NCBI RefSeq assembly: GCF_000763885.1
Contig: NZ_JRKO01000023.1
Span: 1-64,000 of the forward strand
Origin: Paracoccus versutus
GTDB taxonomy: Bacteria; Pseudomonadota; Alphaproteobacteria; Rhodobacterales; Rhodobacteraceae
Direction: 5' to 3'
DNA: 64,000 bases
Positions 1 to 9,260 of this stretch are shown here, piece by piece (positions within the stretch are counted from its first letter, which is position 1; every line of letters begins with the position of its first letter). Made by a program: the position numbers and the translations under genes. The notes beneath the pieces were generated by a model, which did no database searches, had not been told where the DNA came from, and saw only the letters and a list, made by a program, of their open reading frames with translations.

Positions 1-114
1 TCGGTCATGCCCACGATCACCTCGGGCAATACCAACGCGCCCTGCATCATGATCGGGGAAAAGGCGGCGGACATGATCCGGCAGGACGCCCTGCCGCGCC
101 GCGACGCAAGCTGA
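1..114 (+). CDS. GMC-family oxidoreductase (choline dehydrogenase-like), C-terminal fragment
   Basis: Only the last 37 codons are in the window. The visible peptide contains [19 protein letters not shown], which matches the conserved C-terminal FAD-binding signature of GMC oxidoreductases such as BetA (G-N-T-N-A-P-x-I-M-I-x-E-K-A-A-D). These flavoenzymes oxidise alcohols such as choline. The substrate cannot be told from this fragment. The gene enters from the left edge and ends in TGA. Confidence 0.75.
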   Translation, partial: SVMPTITSGNTNAPCIMIGEKAADMIRQDALPRRDAS

Positions 115-132
115 ACATCGGGAGGGACCAAG

Positions 133-255
133 ATGACGGCAGATTTCACCCATCCGGGACGGGAAACCGCGCAGGACTGGGCGGTTGAAACGACCTCATC
201 CAGGTTTCGAGAGGAAGAAATCCCCTGCCAGGACGCCACCGAAACTTCTGCATGA
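133..255 (+). CDS. Small ORF behind the GMC oxidoreductase, possibly a truncated gene
   Basis: A 40-codon frame starts 18 bases after the oxidoreductase stop and has a good ribosome binding site (GGAGGGA at 121-127). The first residues, MTADFTHPGRETAQDWAVET, look like a protein start, but the rest is low complexity and stops early. The DNA after it is non-coding, so this may be the stump of a longer gene cut by a rearrangement. No family is recognised. Confidence 0.25.
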   Translation: MTADFTHPGRETAQDWAVETTSSRFREEEIPCQDATETSA

Positions 256-1355
256 ATTCAGGCGCCAGATCCTCGCGGAATACCATGTCGGCCAAAGCCA
301 GCATGCACTCTGCCCGACGAACCGGCGGAACAGATCCTGCATCTGTGCCATCCATGGTCACGCGGATCGGGCCGAGGCCCCGCGGTGATCAGCGGATGGG
401 CTGTTTCGTCGCAGCTGGGACGTCAAGCGGGAAGCTGCCGAGATGACGCTGGCGGGCGCGGGGTCGTCTTCGCGGTCGACATCGGTCGCCGTATGATCGA
501 GCCGGTGACTGCGCCGGCTCGGCGCAAGGCGCCTCGGTGGCCGGGAAGCTGTCGGTCCCGCCGCGTGGATCGGCATCGAGATGACCGGCGCGATCCGCTC
601 CAGCGCCGCGATTGGCGCGCCGATGCCGAAAGCGCCGAGGAACAGGTCGGGCGACAGGGCCTGCAGCGATTCCGAGTGCGGTGCGTAGAGGAAGCCGAGG
701 TTCATTGTCTCGCAAAGGCGCTGCATCGCGGATCAGCATCCATGTCTGCGTCGTCGACAGGCCGATGCGCTGCCCGATCTCGGCATTGCCGAGCCCCTCC
801 CAGCCGATGCTGTTCGAAGGCCAGCCGCGTACGCGGCGGCAGGTCCGCCCGCGCGCGCCTGACGATGCGAAGCGCTGCCGGTCATGGACGATGGTTTCCG
901 CGCCCGGCGACGGGTCGGCGACCTGCCGCAGCGCGTCGTCGCCGACCTGGTGGAGGGTGACAGAGCGCCGCCGGCACTCGTGGTCTATCACCAGATTGCG
1001 GGCGAGCGCACTGTCATGACCCACTCCGGGAGCGCAAGCCGCTTCCCTGGCATTCTTGTCGGATGTCGTTCGTGGCGTTTCAGCCACATTGCGTGCCGGT
1101 CATGATCATCCCGCGGCCATGGGCGGGATGGGCCGGGCGGTCCCGCCGGCCGGCCCGCGCTGCGTCGCGAAAATACACCAGCCTGGCCCGGCCGAAACGA
1201 CGTGGGGGCCCGCCATATTGCCAAGGCGGGCCGTTTCCCGCATCATGCGTGGTCGACAATGGATCGCTTCCCAGAGATGACGCCTCGCGCCCTGCTGCGC
1301 CGCGCCTGACAGGCATGCCATCTGGAATACTCAGCACGAGCGGGGCTTTCGGACG
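256..1355. other. About 1.1 kb without an intact gene; possible decayed regulator on the minus strand
   Basis: No frame here carries a full protein with a start, a ribosome binding site and family features. On the minus strand near 700-800 a peptide GLGNAEIGQRIGLSTTQT looks like a helix-turn-helix. It would continue as RDAMQRLCETMNLGFLYA only after a one-base frame change near 725. That is consistent with a degraded DNA-binding protein, but the match is weak. Nothing else is recognised. Confidence 0.3.
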
Positions 1356-2249
1356 ATGAGCTATCGTCACTCGATGATCTGTTATACCCAAGGCATCAGC
1401 TGCGTGTCGCCGGTGCAATGGCGCGGGCTGGACGGGCTGGTCAGCGTCTATTGGCAAGCCGAAGGCCAGGCCGGCGCGCATGGCTATTACCTGTCGCCCG
1501 ACCCGCGCATCATGTTCTTCTTCGACGACGTGTCCTCGCATATCCTGATCTCGAACCGCGACGACGAAATGCGACGCAGCGGGCGACCGATGATGCGGGC
1601 GCTCTATGTCCCGGCGGGCGTGCCGATGTGGTCGCGCTTTACCGGCCATCACGTCTTTGCGCATCTGGACCTGCATATCCACAAGGACCGGATGATGCGC
1701 TTCCTGACGCCGACGGTGGGGGCATCCGCCGCACTGGCCGCGCTGCGCCGCCCGGTCGAGATCCAGGACGCCGATGCGATCCACACCCTGGCCGGGCTGC
1801 TGGTCGGAGAGGTCGCGCAGCCCTCGCGCCACGGCGTTTTCGCCGAAAGCCTTGTCGGCAGCATCGTGACCGGGCTTCTGGACATTCCGCACGAGGGGGC
1901 CGAGCGTGCAAGCGGCGGGCTGACCCCGGCGCAGATGAACCGCCTGGCCGCGCGTCTTGAAAAGGCGGGCGATCACCGCCTGACCGTGGCCGAGATGGCC
2001 GCGACGGTGGGGCTGTCGGAAAGCTGGTTTGCGACCGTGTTCAAGCAGACGACCGGGCAGACGCCGCTGCAATGGCAGATGGCGCAACGCATCGGCCAGG
2101 CGCAGAAGCTGCTGGTCGAGACCGACCTGACCGTTGCCGATGTCGCGGCCCAGGTCGGCTTTTCCGATCAGGCGCATCTGACGCGCGTGTTCCGCCAGGT
2201 CGCCGGGGAAACGCCCGCCGCCTGGCGGCGGATGCAGCTGGTCAGCTAG
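1356..2249 (+). CDS. AraC-family transcriptional regulator
   Basis: 297 residues. The C-terminal ~100 residues hold the two helix-turn-helix motifs of the AraC family (LTVAEMAATVGLSESWFATVFKQ, and LTVADVAAQVGFSDQAHLTRVF followed by the typical GETPAAWRR end). The N-terminal ~190 residues would be the sensing domain. It is convergent with a siderophore receptor gene and shares a terminator with it. AraC regulators beside TonB receptors commonly activate the receptor when the ferric siderophore is present, so that is the likely role. The start has no strong ribosome binding site; an alternative ATG lies 18 bases downstream. Confidence 0.85.
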   Translation: MSYRHSMICYTQGISCVSPVQWRGLDGLVSVYWQAEGQAGAHGYYLSPDPRIMFFFDDVSSHILISNRDDEMRRSGRPMMRALYVPAGVPMWSRFTGHHVFAHLDLHIHKDRMMRFLTPTVGASAALAALRRPVEIQDADAIHTLAGLLVGEVAQPSRHGVFAESLVGSIVTGLLDIPHEGAERASGGLTPAQMNRLAARLEKAGDHRLTVAEMAATVGLSESWFATVFKQTTGQTPLQWQMAQRIGQAQKLLVETDLTVADVAAQVGFSDQAHLTRVFRQVAGETPAAWRRMQLVS

Positions 2250-2250
2250 G

Positions 2251-2279
2251 GGCCCGGCCGTCGCGACGACGGCCGGGCC
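2251..2279. terminator. Bidirectional hairpin terminator
   Basis: A perfect 13-bp stem (GGCCCGGCCGTCG paired with CGACGGCCGGGCC) with a 3-base loop lies between the convergent AraC gene and the receptor gene. It has no strong T run, as is common in GC-rich genomes. Confidence 0.8.
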
Positions 2280-2285
2280 GTCGGC

Positions 2286-4421
2286 TTACCAGGTGCGGCG
2301 CAGCGTCACCGCGACGGTGCGGCCCGGATTGTAGTAATCCGCCGTGCCCCGCCCGACGACATGCTGTTCGTCCAGCAGGTTGCTGATATTGACCGCCAGG
2401 CTGGTGTTCTCCTGCACCTTGTAGTTGAAGGCCGCATCAAGCGTGACCGAGGCATCGGCCTTGCCCGTGTTGTTCGAGATCGTGTGGAAATACGAACCGA
2501 CGTAGCGCGCGCCCAGGCCGAATGTCATGTCGCCGCGGGTCTCATTGCCCTCAAGGGTATAGTTCAGCCACAGCGACGCCATGTGGTTGGGAACCTCGGA
2601 GAACTCGTTTCCTTCCACTTCCACGCCCCGGATCGGCGCGGATCGCACGACTTCCGAATCCATGTAGGAATAGGACGCGATCAGGTCGAGGTTGTTCGCC
2701 AGCTCAGCCTTGCCTTCCAGGTCGAAGCCGCGCACGCGCTGCTCGCCCACCAGTTCGCGGGTGATATTGCCGTCGGGCTGGACCACGGCGACGGTGACGT
2801 TGTTCTTGCGCAGGTCATAGACCGAGGCCGAGATCAGCGCATTGGTGCCAAGCGGCTGGTATTTCACCCCGACTTCGTATTGCTCGCCCCGTTCCGGCTC
2901 GGCGCCGACGCCCGGAGGCGCGACGGATTCGACATAGCTGGCATAGGCCGAGATTTCGCTGTTGATCTTGTAGGTCAGCGCGCCGCGGATCGAGGTTTCC
3001 GAGTAATCGCCGCTGGAGCGCACGCCGTTCAGCGTTTCCTCGATGTCCAGCCAGTCGTGGCGCAGGCCTACCGTTGCGATGATCTTGTCGTCGAAGGACA
3101 GGTTCTGCTGCACGAACAGCGATTGGGTCTTGTAGTCGTTGTCGCGCAGTTCGTAGGGCGCTGCCAGCGCGCCGGGTGCGCCCGAATAGACCGGATTGGC
3201 CACGTCGATGGGTGTGTAAAGCCCATAGAACGGGGCGCTGGTGGTCGATGCGTCGCGGAACTCGATGCCGCCCACGGTGCTGCTGTCGAAGGCTTCGAAG
3301 CTGCGGTCGTATTGCAGGATGACGTTGCCGATCAGTTCCTTGGCCGTGGAGTTGCCGCCGAAATACCAGCGATCCACCATGGTGCCGGTCCGCGCCGCGC
3401 TGTCCGACAGATAGACATAGCCGAAATCGCTTTTCAGGTCGCTGTAGCGCAGGTTCGCACGCAGGCTGAGGCCGCTGTCGAACTCATGCTCAAACAGGGC
3501 GCTGATGCTCGAGCGCTCCACGTTCTGATAGTTGAAGTCCGGCTCGCCGAAGAAGTCGCTGCGGTCGTATTCGCGGTCCAGCGGATAGCCGCCGCTGTTG
3601 GGCGTGTTCTCGCGCTTCAGGTAATCCGCGATCACGCTGAGCTTGGTCGCCGTGGTGGGCTGCCAGGACAGGCCGCCCATGACGAAGGTGGAATCGTTGC
3701 GCGAATAGTCGTATTCCCGCTCGCCGTCCTGCACCCTGGCAGTCAGGCGCCAAGCCAGCGTCTGATCGGCGTTCAGCGTGTCGCCCACGTCGAAGCCGTA
3801 TTCCGCGTTCCGCGGCGATCCGATCGAGCCATAGACCTCGCCGAAACGCTCGAAGCGCGGCTGCTTGGTCACGAAGTTGATCGTGCCGCCCGGATCCGAA
3901 GTGCCGAAGAGCGTCGAGTTGCCGCCGCGGATGACCTCGACCCGCTCATAGGCATAGGGCTCTTCGCGCGTGGCGCGCATCGAGCCCAGGGTCAGCCCGT
4001 CGCGATAGGTCGTCGCCTGGAAGCCGCGCACGAGATAGTATTCGTTGCGGTCGTCCGTCCCCCAATAGTCGGTGTGGATGCCCGCCGAATAGCTCAGCAC
4101 CTCTTCCAGCGTGGTGGCCCTGCGGTCGCGCATCTCCTTTTCGGTGATCACCGAAACCGAGGCCGGGGTGTCGAGGATGCTGGTCGCCACCTTGCCGCCG
4201 ACCCACAATTCGCTGGCGACGATCGTGTTCGCGTCGTCGTCGAACGGGCCGCTGGCGTTGATGATGATCGGGGAAAGGCGATAGGGCGATTCCTCGGTTC
4301 CCGCCCCGGAATCCGGCGGCGCGGGATCCTGGGCCAGGGCCGGGGATGCGATCAGGGCGGTGCAGCCCAGCAGAAGGGCGGTAAGGTGGCGGCGGGGGCC
4401 GCGCCGGATGTCATGTGCCAT
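2286..4421 (-). CDS. TonB-dependent ferric-siderophore outer membrane receptor
   Basis: 711 residues with a signal peptide (cleavage near SPALAQ). The plug domain is at about residues 75-185 (ASVSVITEKEM, EEVLSYSAGI, VEVIRGGNSTLFG, PGGTINFVTKQP). A 22-strand barrel follows and ends in the aromatic VTLRRTW that suits outer-membrane assembly. The plug and barrel style resembles FhuA/FoxA/FcuA receptors for hydroxamate siderophores, but the ligand is inferred. It is divergent from a complete siderophore importer (4715-8542), which should carry the ligand across the inner membrane. The convergent AraC gene is the likely regulator. Confidence 0.88.
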   Translation of the reverse strand: MAHDIRRGPRRHLTALLLGCTALIASPALAQDPAPPDSGAGTEESPYRLSPIIINASGPFDDDANTIVASELWVGGKVATSILDTPASVSVITEKEMRDRRATTLEEVLSYSAGIHTDYWGTDDRNEYYLVRGFQATTYRDGLTLGSMRATREEPYAYERVEVIRGGNSTLFGTSDPGGTINFVTKQPRFERFGEVYGSIGSPRNAEYGFDVGDTLNADQTLAWRLTARVQDGEREYDYSRNDSTFVMGGLSWQPTTATKLSVIADYLKRENTPNSGGYPLDREYDRSDFFGEPDFNYQNVERSSISALFEHEFDSGLSLRANLRYSDLKSDFGYVYLSDSAARTGTMVDRWYFGGNSTAKELIGNVILQYDRSFEAFDSSTVGGIEFRDASTTSAPFYGLYTPIDVANPVYSGAPGALAAPYELRDNDYKTQSLFVQQNLSFDDKIIATVGLRHDWLDIEETLNGVRSSGDYSETSIRGALTYKINSEISAYASYVESVAPPGVGAEPERGEQYEVGVKYQPLGTNALISASVYDLRKNNVTVAVVQPDGNITRELVGEQRVRGFDLEGKAELANNLDLIASYSYMDSEVVRSAPIRGVEVEGNEFSEVPNHMASLWLNYTLEGNETRGDMTFGLGARYVGSYFHTISNNTGKADASVTLDAAFNYKVQENTSLAVNISNLLDEQHVVGRGTADYYNPGRTVAVTLRRTW

Positions 4422-4714
4422 GGTTCAAGGTCCCGCATGGATGTTGTTGTTGCTGCTGGCTGCCTGCGGATCAGAGGAGGGGCCGAGGCTGGCTGGTCTT
4501 GGAATGACGGCAGCCCCCCGGTGCCCGAGGCTGGGGCAGGGACGGCGTGGCGGTCATGCTGGCGGGGCTTCTAGGGCCGATGGCGCGAACCTGTCTTGTA
4601 GAATCCCACTTTTTTTGTCGGAATCTTTGGGAAAAAGCGGATACCTTGGTCGGCACGGGTTGACGCATGTCCGCTTGCGCGGGAAATCCGCAGGCGAACC
4701 TGCCAGGAAAGGCC
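4422..4714. promoter_or_regulatory. Divergent promoter region of siderophore block 1
   Basis: 293 bases separate the receptor gene and the binding-protein gene. The stretch 4610-4650 is unusually AT-rich for this genome and holds a T7 tract and AAAAAGCGGATACC (4632-4645). A related AAAAA-x(2)-CGGATACC sequence lies upstream of the dihydroxybenzoate-AMP ligase at 63280-63294. This is the likely site for iron or AraC control. No Fur box of classical form is seen. Confidence 0.4.
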
Positions 4715-5698
4715 ATGACGATGCGGATTCTGCGCCCTGCGATGCTGGTCCTGATGACGGCCGCCGCCCCCGCCCTTGCGGATGAGGCCGGGTTTCCCGT
4801 CAGCATCCCGCACGCGTTCGGCACCACGACGATCACGGAAAAACCGCTCCGCGTGGCGACGGTCGCCTCGGGCAATCACGAGGTGCCGCTTGCGCTGGGG
4901 GTCGTGCCGGTGGGCATGGCGGCGGCGAACTACGGCGACGACGACGGCGACGGCGTGCTGCCCTGGGTCGAGGAAAAGCTGGCCGAACTGGGCGCGGACA
5001 CGCCGGCCTTGTTCGACGAAGGCGACGGTATCGATTTCGAGGCCGTCGCGGCGGTGGACCCCGACGTGATCCTTGCCGCCTATTCCGGGCTGACGCAGTC
5101 CGATTACGACACGCTGAGCCAAATCGCGCCGGTCGTCGCCTACCCGGATTCGCCCTGGACGACCGATTGGCGGCGGATGATCCAGATGAACAGCGCCGGC
5201 ATGGGCATGGGGGCCGAAGGCGATGCGCTGATCGCCAGGATGGAGGCGCAGATCGCCGACACGCTTGCCGCGCATCCCGCCTTGCAGGGCAAGACCGCGA
5301 TGTTCGTGACCCATCTGGACACCACGAACCTCAGCGTCGTGAATTTCTACACGGCCAACGATACGCGGGTGAAGTTCTTCCAGGATCTTGGCCTGTCGAT
5401 GCCGAAAAGCGTCGTGGATGCCACGCAGCCTGGCAAGTTCGCGGGCTCGGTCAGTGCCGAGAATATCGACGCCTTCGAGGATGTGGACATCGTCGTGACC
5501 TATGGCAACCTGCTTTTGCTGGCCGCGATGAAGGCCGATCCTCTGGTCAGCCACATGCCCGCCGTCGCCCATGGCAGCATCGTCATGCTGAAGAACGATC
5601 CGGTCGGGAACGCGGCGAATCCGACGCCCCTGGGCATCGCTTGGGTGCTGGACGATTACGTCGCCATGCTGGCCGAGGCCGCGCAGAAAGCCGAATGA
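4715..5698 (+). CDS. Iron-siderophore ABC transporter, periplasmic binding protein
   Basis: 327 residues, with a signal peptide ending at APALADE and a two-lobed class III binding protein fold of the FecB/FhuD type. The typical N-terminal segment is TTTITEKPLRVATVASGNHEVPLALG; further on, DPDVILAAYSGLT and the ending VLDDYVAMLAEA are also characteristic. The ATG at 4715 is chosen over one at 4667 because AGGAAAG lies just before it and because the signal peptide then starts correctly. The stop overlaps the next start (ATGA), so it is the first gene of a four-gene importer operon. It captures ferric siderophore delivered by the divergent receptor. Confidence 0.9.
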   Translation: MTMRILRPAMLVLMTAAAPALADEAGFPVSIPHAFGTTTITEKPLRVATVASGNHEVPLALGVVPVGMAAANYGDDDGDGVLPWVEEKLAELGADTPALFDEGDGIDFEAVAAVDPDVILAAYSGLTQSDYDTLSQIAPVVAYPDSPWTTDWRRMIQMNSAGMGMGAEGDALIARMEAQIADTLAAHPALQGKTAMFVTHLDTTNLSVVNFYTANDTRVKFFQDLGLSMPKSVVDATQPGKFAGSVSAENIDAFEDVDIVVTYGNLLLLAAMKADPLVSHMPAVAHGSIVMLKNDPVGNAANPTPLGIAWVLDDYVAMLAEAAQKAE

Positions 5699-6720
5699 CC
5701 GAACCCGCGACCATCTTGCCGCGGCGCGCCGCGCGGGCGCGGCTGCTGTGGCTGGCGGTGGTCCTGGCCGCGCTGCTGCTGCTTGGCGCGCTGTCGGTGG
5801 CCATCGGCACCCGGCAGGTGGGGCTTGACGACATCCTGGCCGGGCTGCGCGGAGAGGTCGGAACGATCGCGCAGGCCGCCGTCTCGGCCCGCATTCCGCG
5901 CACGATGCTTGCGGCGCTGGCCGGGGCCTCGCTTGGGCTTTCGGGCGCGTTGATGCAGGGGGTGACGCGCAATCCGCTGGCCGATCCGGGCATCCTGGGG
6001 GTGAATACCGGGGCGGCGCTGGCCGTGGTCGTCGCGGTCGCCTGGTTCCAGATCAGCGCCGCGCACAGCTTCGTCTGGGTCGCGATCTGCGGCGCCGGCG
6101 CGACGGCGGTCTTCGTCTATGCCATCGGCTCGCTCGGCCGAGGCGGCGCGACGCCGCTGAAGCTGGCGCTGGCGGGGACGGCGACTTCGATCGCCTTCTA
6201 CTCGCTGGTGGTGGCGGTGATGCTGACGCGCGGCGACATCGCCGGGGGCTTGCAGGCCTGGCAGATCGGCGGCGTCGGCGGGGCGACATTCGCGCGGATG
6301 CAGCCGGTGCTGCCTTTCCTTGCCCTCGGGCTGCTGCTGGCGATGGCATCCGCGCGCAAGCTGAACTCGCTGGCGCTTGGGGATGAGATGGCGGCGGGAC
6401 TGGGCGAGCGTGTCGCGGTCGCGCGCGCAACGGCTGCGCTGTCGGCGATCCTGCTTTGCGGGGCGACAACCGCGGTCTGCGGCCCCATCGGCTTCGTCGG
6501 GCTGATCGTGCCGCATCTGTGCCGCCTGCTGGTGGGGGTCGATCATCGCTGGCTGCTGCCGTTCTCGGCCCTGACCGGCGCGGCGCTGCTGGTCGCGTCC
6601 GACGTGGTCGGCCGCATCGTCGCCCGCCCCGGAGAGCTTGACGTCGGCATCGTCACCGCCTTCATCGGCGCGCCCTTCTTCATCTGGATCGTCCGCCGCC
6701 AGAGGGTCCGCGAGCTATGA
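5695..6720 (+). CDS. FecCD-family siderophore ABC permease, first subunit
   Basis: 341 residues with about ten membrane segments. It carries the family landmarks RIPRTMLAALAGASLGLSGA, the loop MQGVTRNPLADPGILGVNTGA, and the coupling-helix region GPIGFVGLIVPHLCRLLVG. It forms a heterodimer with the next gene product and moves ferric siderophore through the inner membrane. It overlaps its neighbours by ATGA at both ends. Confidence 0.93.
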   Translation: MTEPATILPRRAARARLLWLAVVLAALLLLGALSVAIGTRQVGLDDILAGLRGEVGTIAQAAVSARIPRTMLAALAGASLGLSGALMQGVTRNPLADPGILGVNTGAALAVVVAVAWFQISAAHSFVWVAICGAGATAVFVYAIGSLGRGGATPLKLALAGTATSIAFYSLVVAVMLTRGDIAGGLQAWQIGGVGGATFARMQPVLPFLALGLLLAMASARKLNSLALGDEMAAGLGERVAVARATAALSAILLCGATTAVCGPIGFVGLIVPHLCRLLVGVDHRWLLPFSALTGAALLVASDVVGRIVARPGELDVGIVTAFIGAPFFIWIVRRQRVREL

Positions 6721-7742
6721 TCGCCGATGCCGTCACCGCCGGGCGCCTGCGCCGCGCGCGTTACCGCAGCCGGGTGATCTGGACGGCGCTCGCGCTGCTG
6801 GCGGCGGGGTTCGCCGTCACGCTGATGCTGGGCCAAAGCTTCACCCCGCCGCAGGACGTGCTGCGGGTGCTGGCCGGGCACGAGGTGCCGGGCGTCTCCT
6901 TCACCGTCGGGCAGTTGCGCCTGCCGCGCGCGGTCATGGCGATCCTGGCGGGCCTGTCCTTCGGCCTTGGCGGCGCGGCGTTCCAGATCATGCTGCGCAA
7001 CCCGCTGGCCAGCCCCGACATCATCGGCATCAGCTCGGGCGCCAGCGCCGCGGCGGTCTTTGCCATCGTCGTGATGGGCCTCGACGGCGCGGCGGTGTCG
7101 GTCTTTGCCGTCCTGGCCGGGCTGGGCGTGGCGATTGCGATCTATGCGCTGTCCTTTCGCGGCGGCGTCGCCGGCACGCGGCTGATCCTGGTCGGCATCG
7201 GTGTGCAGGCGATGATGCAAAGCTTCATCTCCTACACGCTGTCGCGCGCGCCCTCGTGGGATCTGCAAGAGGCGATCCGCTGGCTGGCGGGCAGCCTCAA
7301 CGGCGCGCAGCTGGCGCAGGCCGTGCCGGTGCTGCTGTCGCTGCTGGTCTTCGGCGGGCTGCTGGTCTTGCGCACGCGCGATCTCGAGGCGCTGCGGCTG
7401 GGCGACGATGCGGCCTCGGCGCTGGGCACCGATGTCGGACGGACACGCGCCCTCGTGGTGGTCACGGCGGTCGGGCTGATCGCGGTGGCGACGGCGGTGG
7501 TCGGGCCGATCTCCTTCGTCGCCTTCCTTGCCGGGCCGATTGCGGCGCGGATCGTCGGGCCGAACGGCTCGGCCCTGCTGCCCGCCGCGCTGGTGGGCGC
7601 GGCGCTGGTGCTGGCCGGCGATTACGCGGGGCAGTTCCTGCTGCCGGGGCGCTATCCCGTGGGCGTCGTGACCGGGGCCCTGGGCGCGCCTTACCTCATC
7701 TATCTCATCATCCGCGTCAACCGCACCGGAGGCTCGCTGTGA
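6717..7742 (+). CDS. FecCD-family siderophore ABC permease, second subunit
   Basis: 341 residues, about ten membrane segments. It shows RLPRAVMAILAGLSFGLGGA, then LRNPLASPDIIGISSGAS, and GPISFVAFLAGPIAARIVG near residues 255-275, all diagnostic of FecCD/BtuC permeases. It begins inside the stop of the first permease gene and ends inside the GTG start of the ATPase gene, so the two permeases and the ATPase are translationally coupled. Confidence 0.93.
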   Translation: MIADAVTAGRLRRARYRSRVIWTALALLAAGFAVTLMLGQSFTPPQDVLRVLAGHEVPGVSFTVGQLRLPRAVMAILAGLSFGLGGAAFQIMLRNPLASPDIIGISSGASAAAVFAIVVMGLDGAAVSVFAVLAGLGVAIAIYALSFRGGVAGTRLILVGIGVQAMMQSFISYTLSRAPSWDLQEAIRWLAGSLNGAQLAQAVPVLLSLLVFGGLLVLRTRDLEALRLGDDAASALGTDVGRTRALVVVTAVGLIAVATAVVGPISFVAFLAGPIAARIVGPNGSALLPAALVGAALVLAGDYAGQFLLPGRYPVGVVTGALGAPYLIYLIIRVNRTGGSL

Positions 7743-8542
7743 CCGCCCATACCCTTTGCGTGCAGCAGCTGTCGGCCGGATATGGCGACCGGCTGATCCT
7801 TGAGGGGCTGGACCTCGACGTGCTGCCGGGCCGGATGACGGCGATCGTCGGGGCCAATGCCTGCGGGAAATCGACGTTGCTGCGGTCGATGTCGCGGCTG
7901 CTTGCGCCGCGTGGCGGCCAGGTGCTGCTGGACGGCAAGGCGGTGCATCGCATGGCGCCGCGCAAGCTGGCGCAGGTGCTGGGCCTTCTGCCGCAATCGC
8001 CCACGGCGCCCGAGGGGATCACCGTGGCCGATCTGGTCAGCCGGGGCCGCCATCCGCATCACGGCATCCTGTCCCGATGGAGCCGCAGCGACGACCAGGC
8101 CGTCGCCGCCGCGCTGGAGGCCACGCGCACCGCCGACCTGGCCGAGCGCGCCGTGGACGAGCTGTCGGGCGGGCAGCGCCAGCGCGTCTGGATCGCGATG
8201 GCGCTGGCGCAGGAAACCGACCTGCTGCTCTTGGACGAGCCGACGACATTCCTGGACATTGCCCATCAGGTCGAGGTGCTGGACCTGCTGACCGACCTGA
8301 ACCAGCGCCGCGGCACGACCATCGTGATGGTTCTGCACGACCTCAACCTTGCCGCGCGCTATGCCGATCACCTGGTGGCGATGGCGGCGGGGCGGCTGCA
8401 TGTGTCGGGCAGCCCGGACGAGGTGCTGACGGCGGCGAATGTGCGGGCGGTGTTCGGGCTGGACAGCCGGATCATCGCGGACCCGACTTCGGGGCGCCCG
8501 ATGATGCTGCCCATCGGGCGGCACCGGATGGCGGGCGCGTGA
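7739..8542 (+). CDS. Ferric-siderophore ABC transporter, ATP-binding protein
   Basis: 267 residues of the FecE/FepC/FhuC type. Walker A is GANACGKST (residues ~38-46), the Q-loop sits in LLPQSPTAPEG, the signature is [19 protein letters not shown], Walker B is [12 protein letters not shown], and the switch His is in VLHDLNLAARYADH. The start is a GTG overlapping the permease TGA. It energises the importer formed with the two upstream permeases. Confidence 0.93.
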   Translation: MTAHTLCVQQLSAGYGDRLILEGLDLDVLPGRMTAIVGANACGKSTLLRSMSRLLAPRGGQVLLDGKAVHRMAPRKLAQVLGLLPQSPTAPEGITVADLVSRGRHPHHGILSRWSRSDDQAVAAALEATRTADLAERAVDELSGGQRQRVWIAMALAQETDLLLLDEPTTFLDIAHQVEVLDLLTDLNQRRGTTIVMVLHDLNLAARYADHLVAMAAGRLHVSGSPDEVLTAANVRAVFGLDSRIIADPTSGRPMMLPIGRHRMAGA

Positions 8543-8653
8543 TCCGCTGCAACGCGGCGCGCCGACCGCCCGCGCCCCCGGCCTGCCCCGCCAGGCATCC
8601 GGTCAGGCACCAGGCCCGGTCGGATCAGGCCGCCGTGGCCTGCCGAACCGGGA

Positions 8654-8842
8654 TCAGGGCAGAAAGATCTCCTCGATCTTCCGGTCGAAGAGACGTGCGA
8701 TCCTGAAGGCAAGTTCGAGGCTGGGATCGTATCTCTCGCGCTCGATCGCATTGACGGTCTGGCGCGAGACATTCAGTTTCGCGGCAAGTTCGGCTTGCGA
8801 CCAGCTTTTCTCCTGGCGCAGCTGCTGCACGCGGTTGTTCAT
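8654..8842 (-). CDS. Small XRE-family DNA-binding regulator
   Basis: 62 residues that are almost entirely a helix-turn-helix (WSQAELAAKLNVSRQTVNAIERE, then the typical YDPSLELAFRIARLFDRKIEEIF end of small YozG/Cro-like regulators). Its ATG overlaps the stop of the upstream membrane-protein gene (ATGA). It probably represses its own two-gene operon through the palindromes at 9224-9280. Confidence 0.9.
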   Translation of the reverse strand: MNNRVQQLRQEKSWSQAELAAKLNVSRQTVNAIERERYDPSLELAFRIARLFDRKIEEIFLP

Positions 8843-9210
8843 TTGTAGCGCAGCCGGCCGATGACCAGCCCGAGGGTCCAGAGCGCGCACATCAGCGGCC
8901 AGACCGCGAACATGGACAGCCGAGGCATGCCGGCATTTTCCAGGAACCCGTAGCTGAAGGTCAGCAATGCCGTGCCGGCAAAGGCCAGCGCGAATGCCTC
9001 GAACTGGATGCGCCTTTGCAATTCGTCCAGCGCGCGGATGGCGCGCACGACCGACCAGCACAGAAGGACGGCCGGAACCATGGGCGCCATCGAAACGACG
9101 ATCTGCATCGTCTGGCCCCAGTCGTTGCCGTTCAAAAGGCGCAACGAGACTGCCAGCGTGACCATATAGGCCAGCATGCTCAGGATGAAGGATGGGGCTA
9201 TCCGGCTCAT
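8839..9210 (-). CDS. Small integral membrane protein, partner of the XRE regulator
   Basis: 123 residues with four predicted membrane segments (about 8-26, 36-56, 70-90, 100-118) and a cytosolic loop RAIRALDELQRRIQFEAFAL between segments two and three. Pairs of such a membrane protein with a small XRE regulator are common in bacteria, but their function is not known to me. It is transcribed first, from a promoter overlapped by two palindromes. Confidence 0.75.
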   Translation of the reverse strand: MSRIAPSFILSMLAYMVTLAVSLRLLNGNDWGQTMQIVVSMAPMVPAVLLCWSVVRAIRALDELQRRIQFEAFALAFAGTALLTFSYGFLENAGMPRLSMFAVWPLMCALWTLGLVIGRLRYK

Positions 9211-9223
9211 TTCATGTCCTCGA

Positions 9224-9241
9224 TGTAAAGCGCGCTTTACA
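9224..9241. promoter_or_regulatory. Palindromic operator 1 of the XRE operon
   Basis: TGTAAAGCGCGCTTTACA is a perfect 18-bp palindrome 14 bases upstream of the membrane-protein start codon. It is a likely binding site for the XRE dimer encoded by the same operon. Confidence 0.75.
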
Positions 9242-9260
9242 GTCGGGCCGCAGGCTGCAG

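Noticed and set aside
2361..4574. A 737-codon open frame on the + strand over the receptor gene
   Set aside because: It is the antisense shadow of the TonB receptor gene, produced by high third-position GC; it has no family motifs or ribosome binding site.
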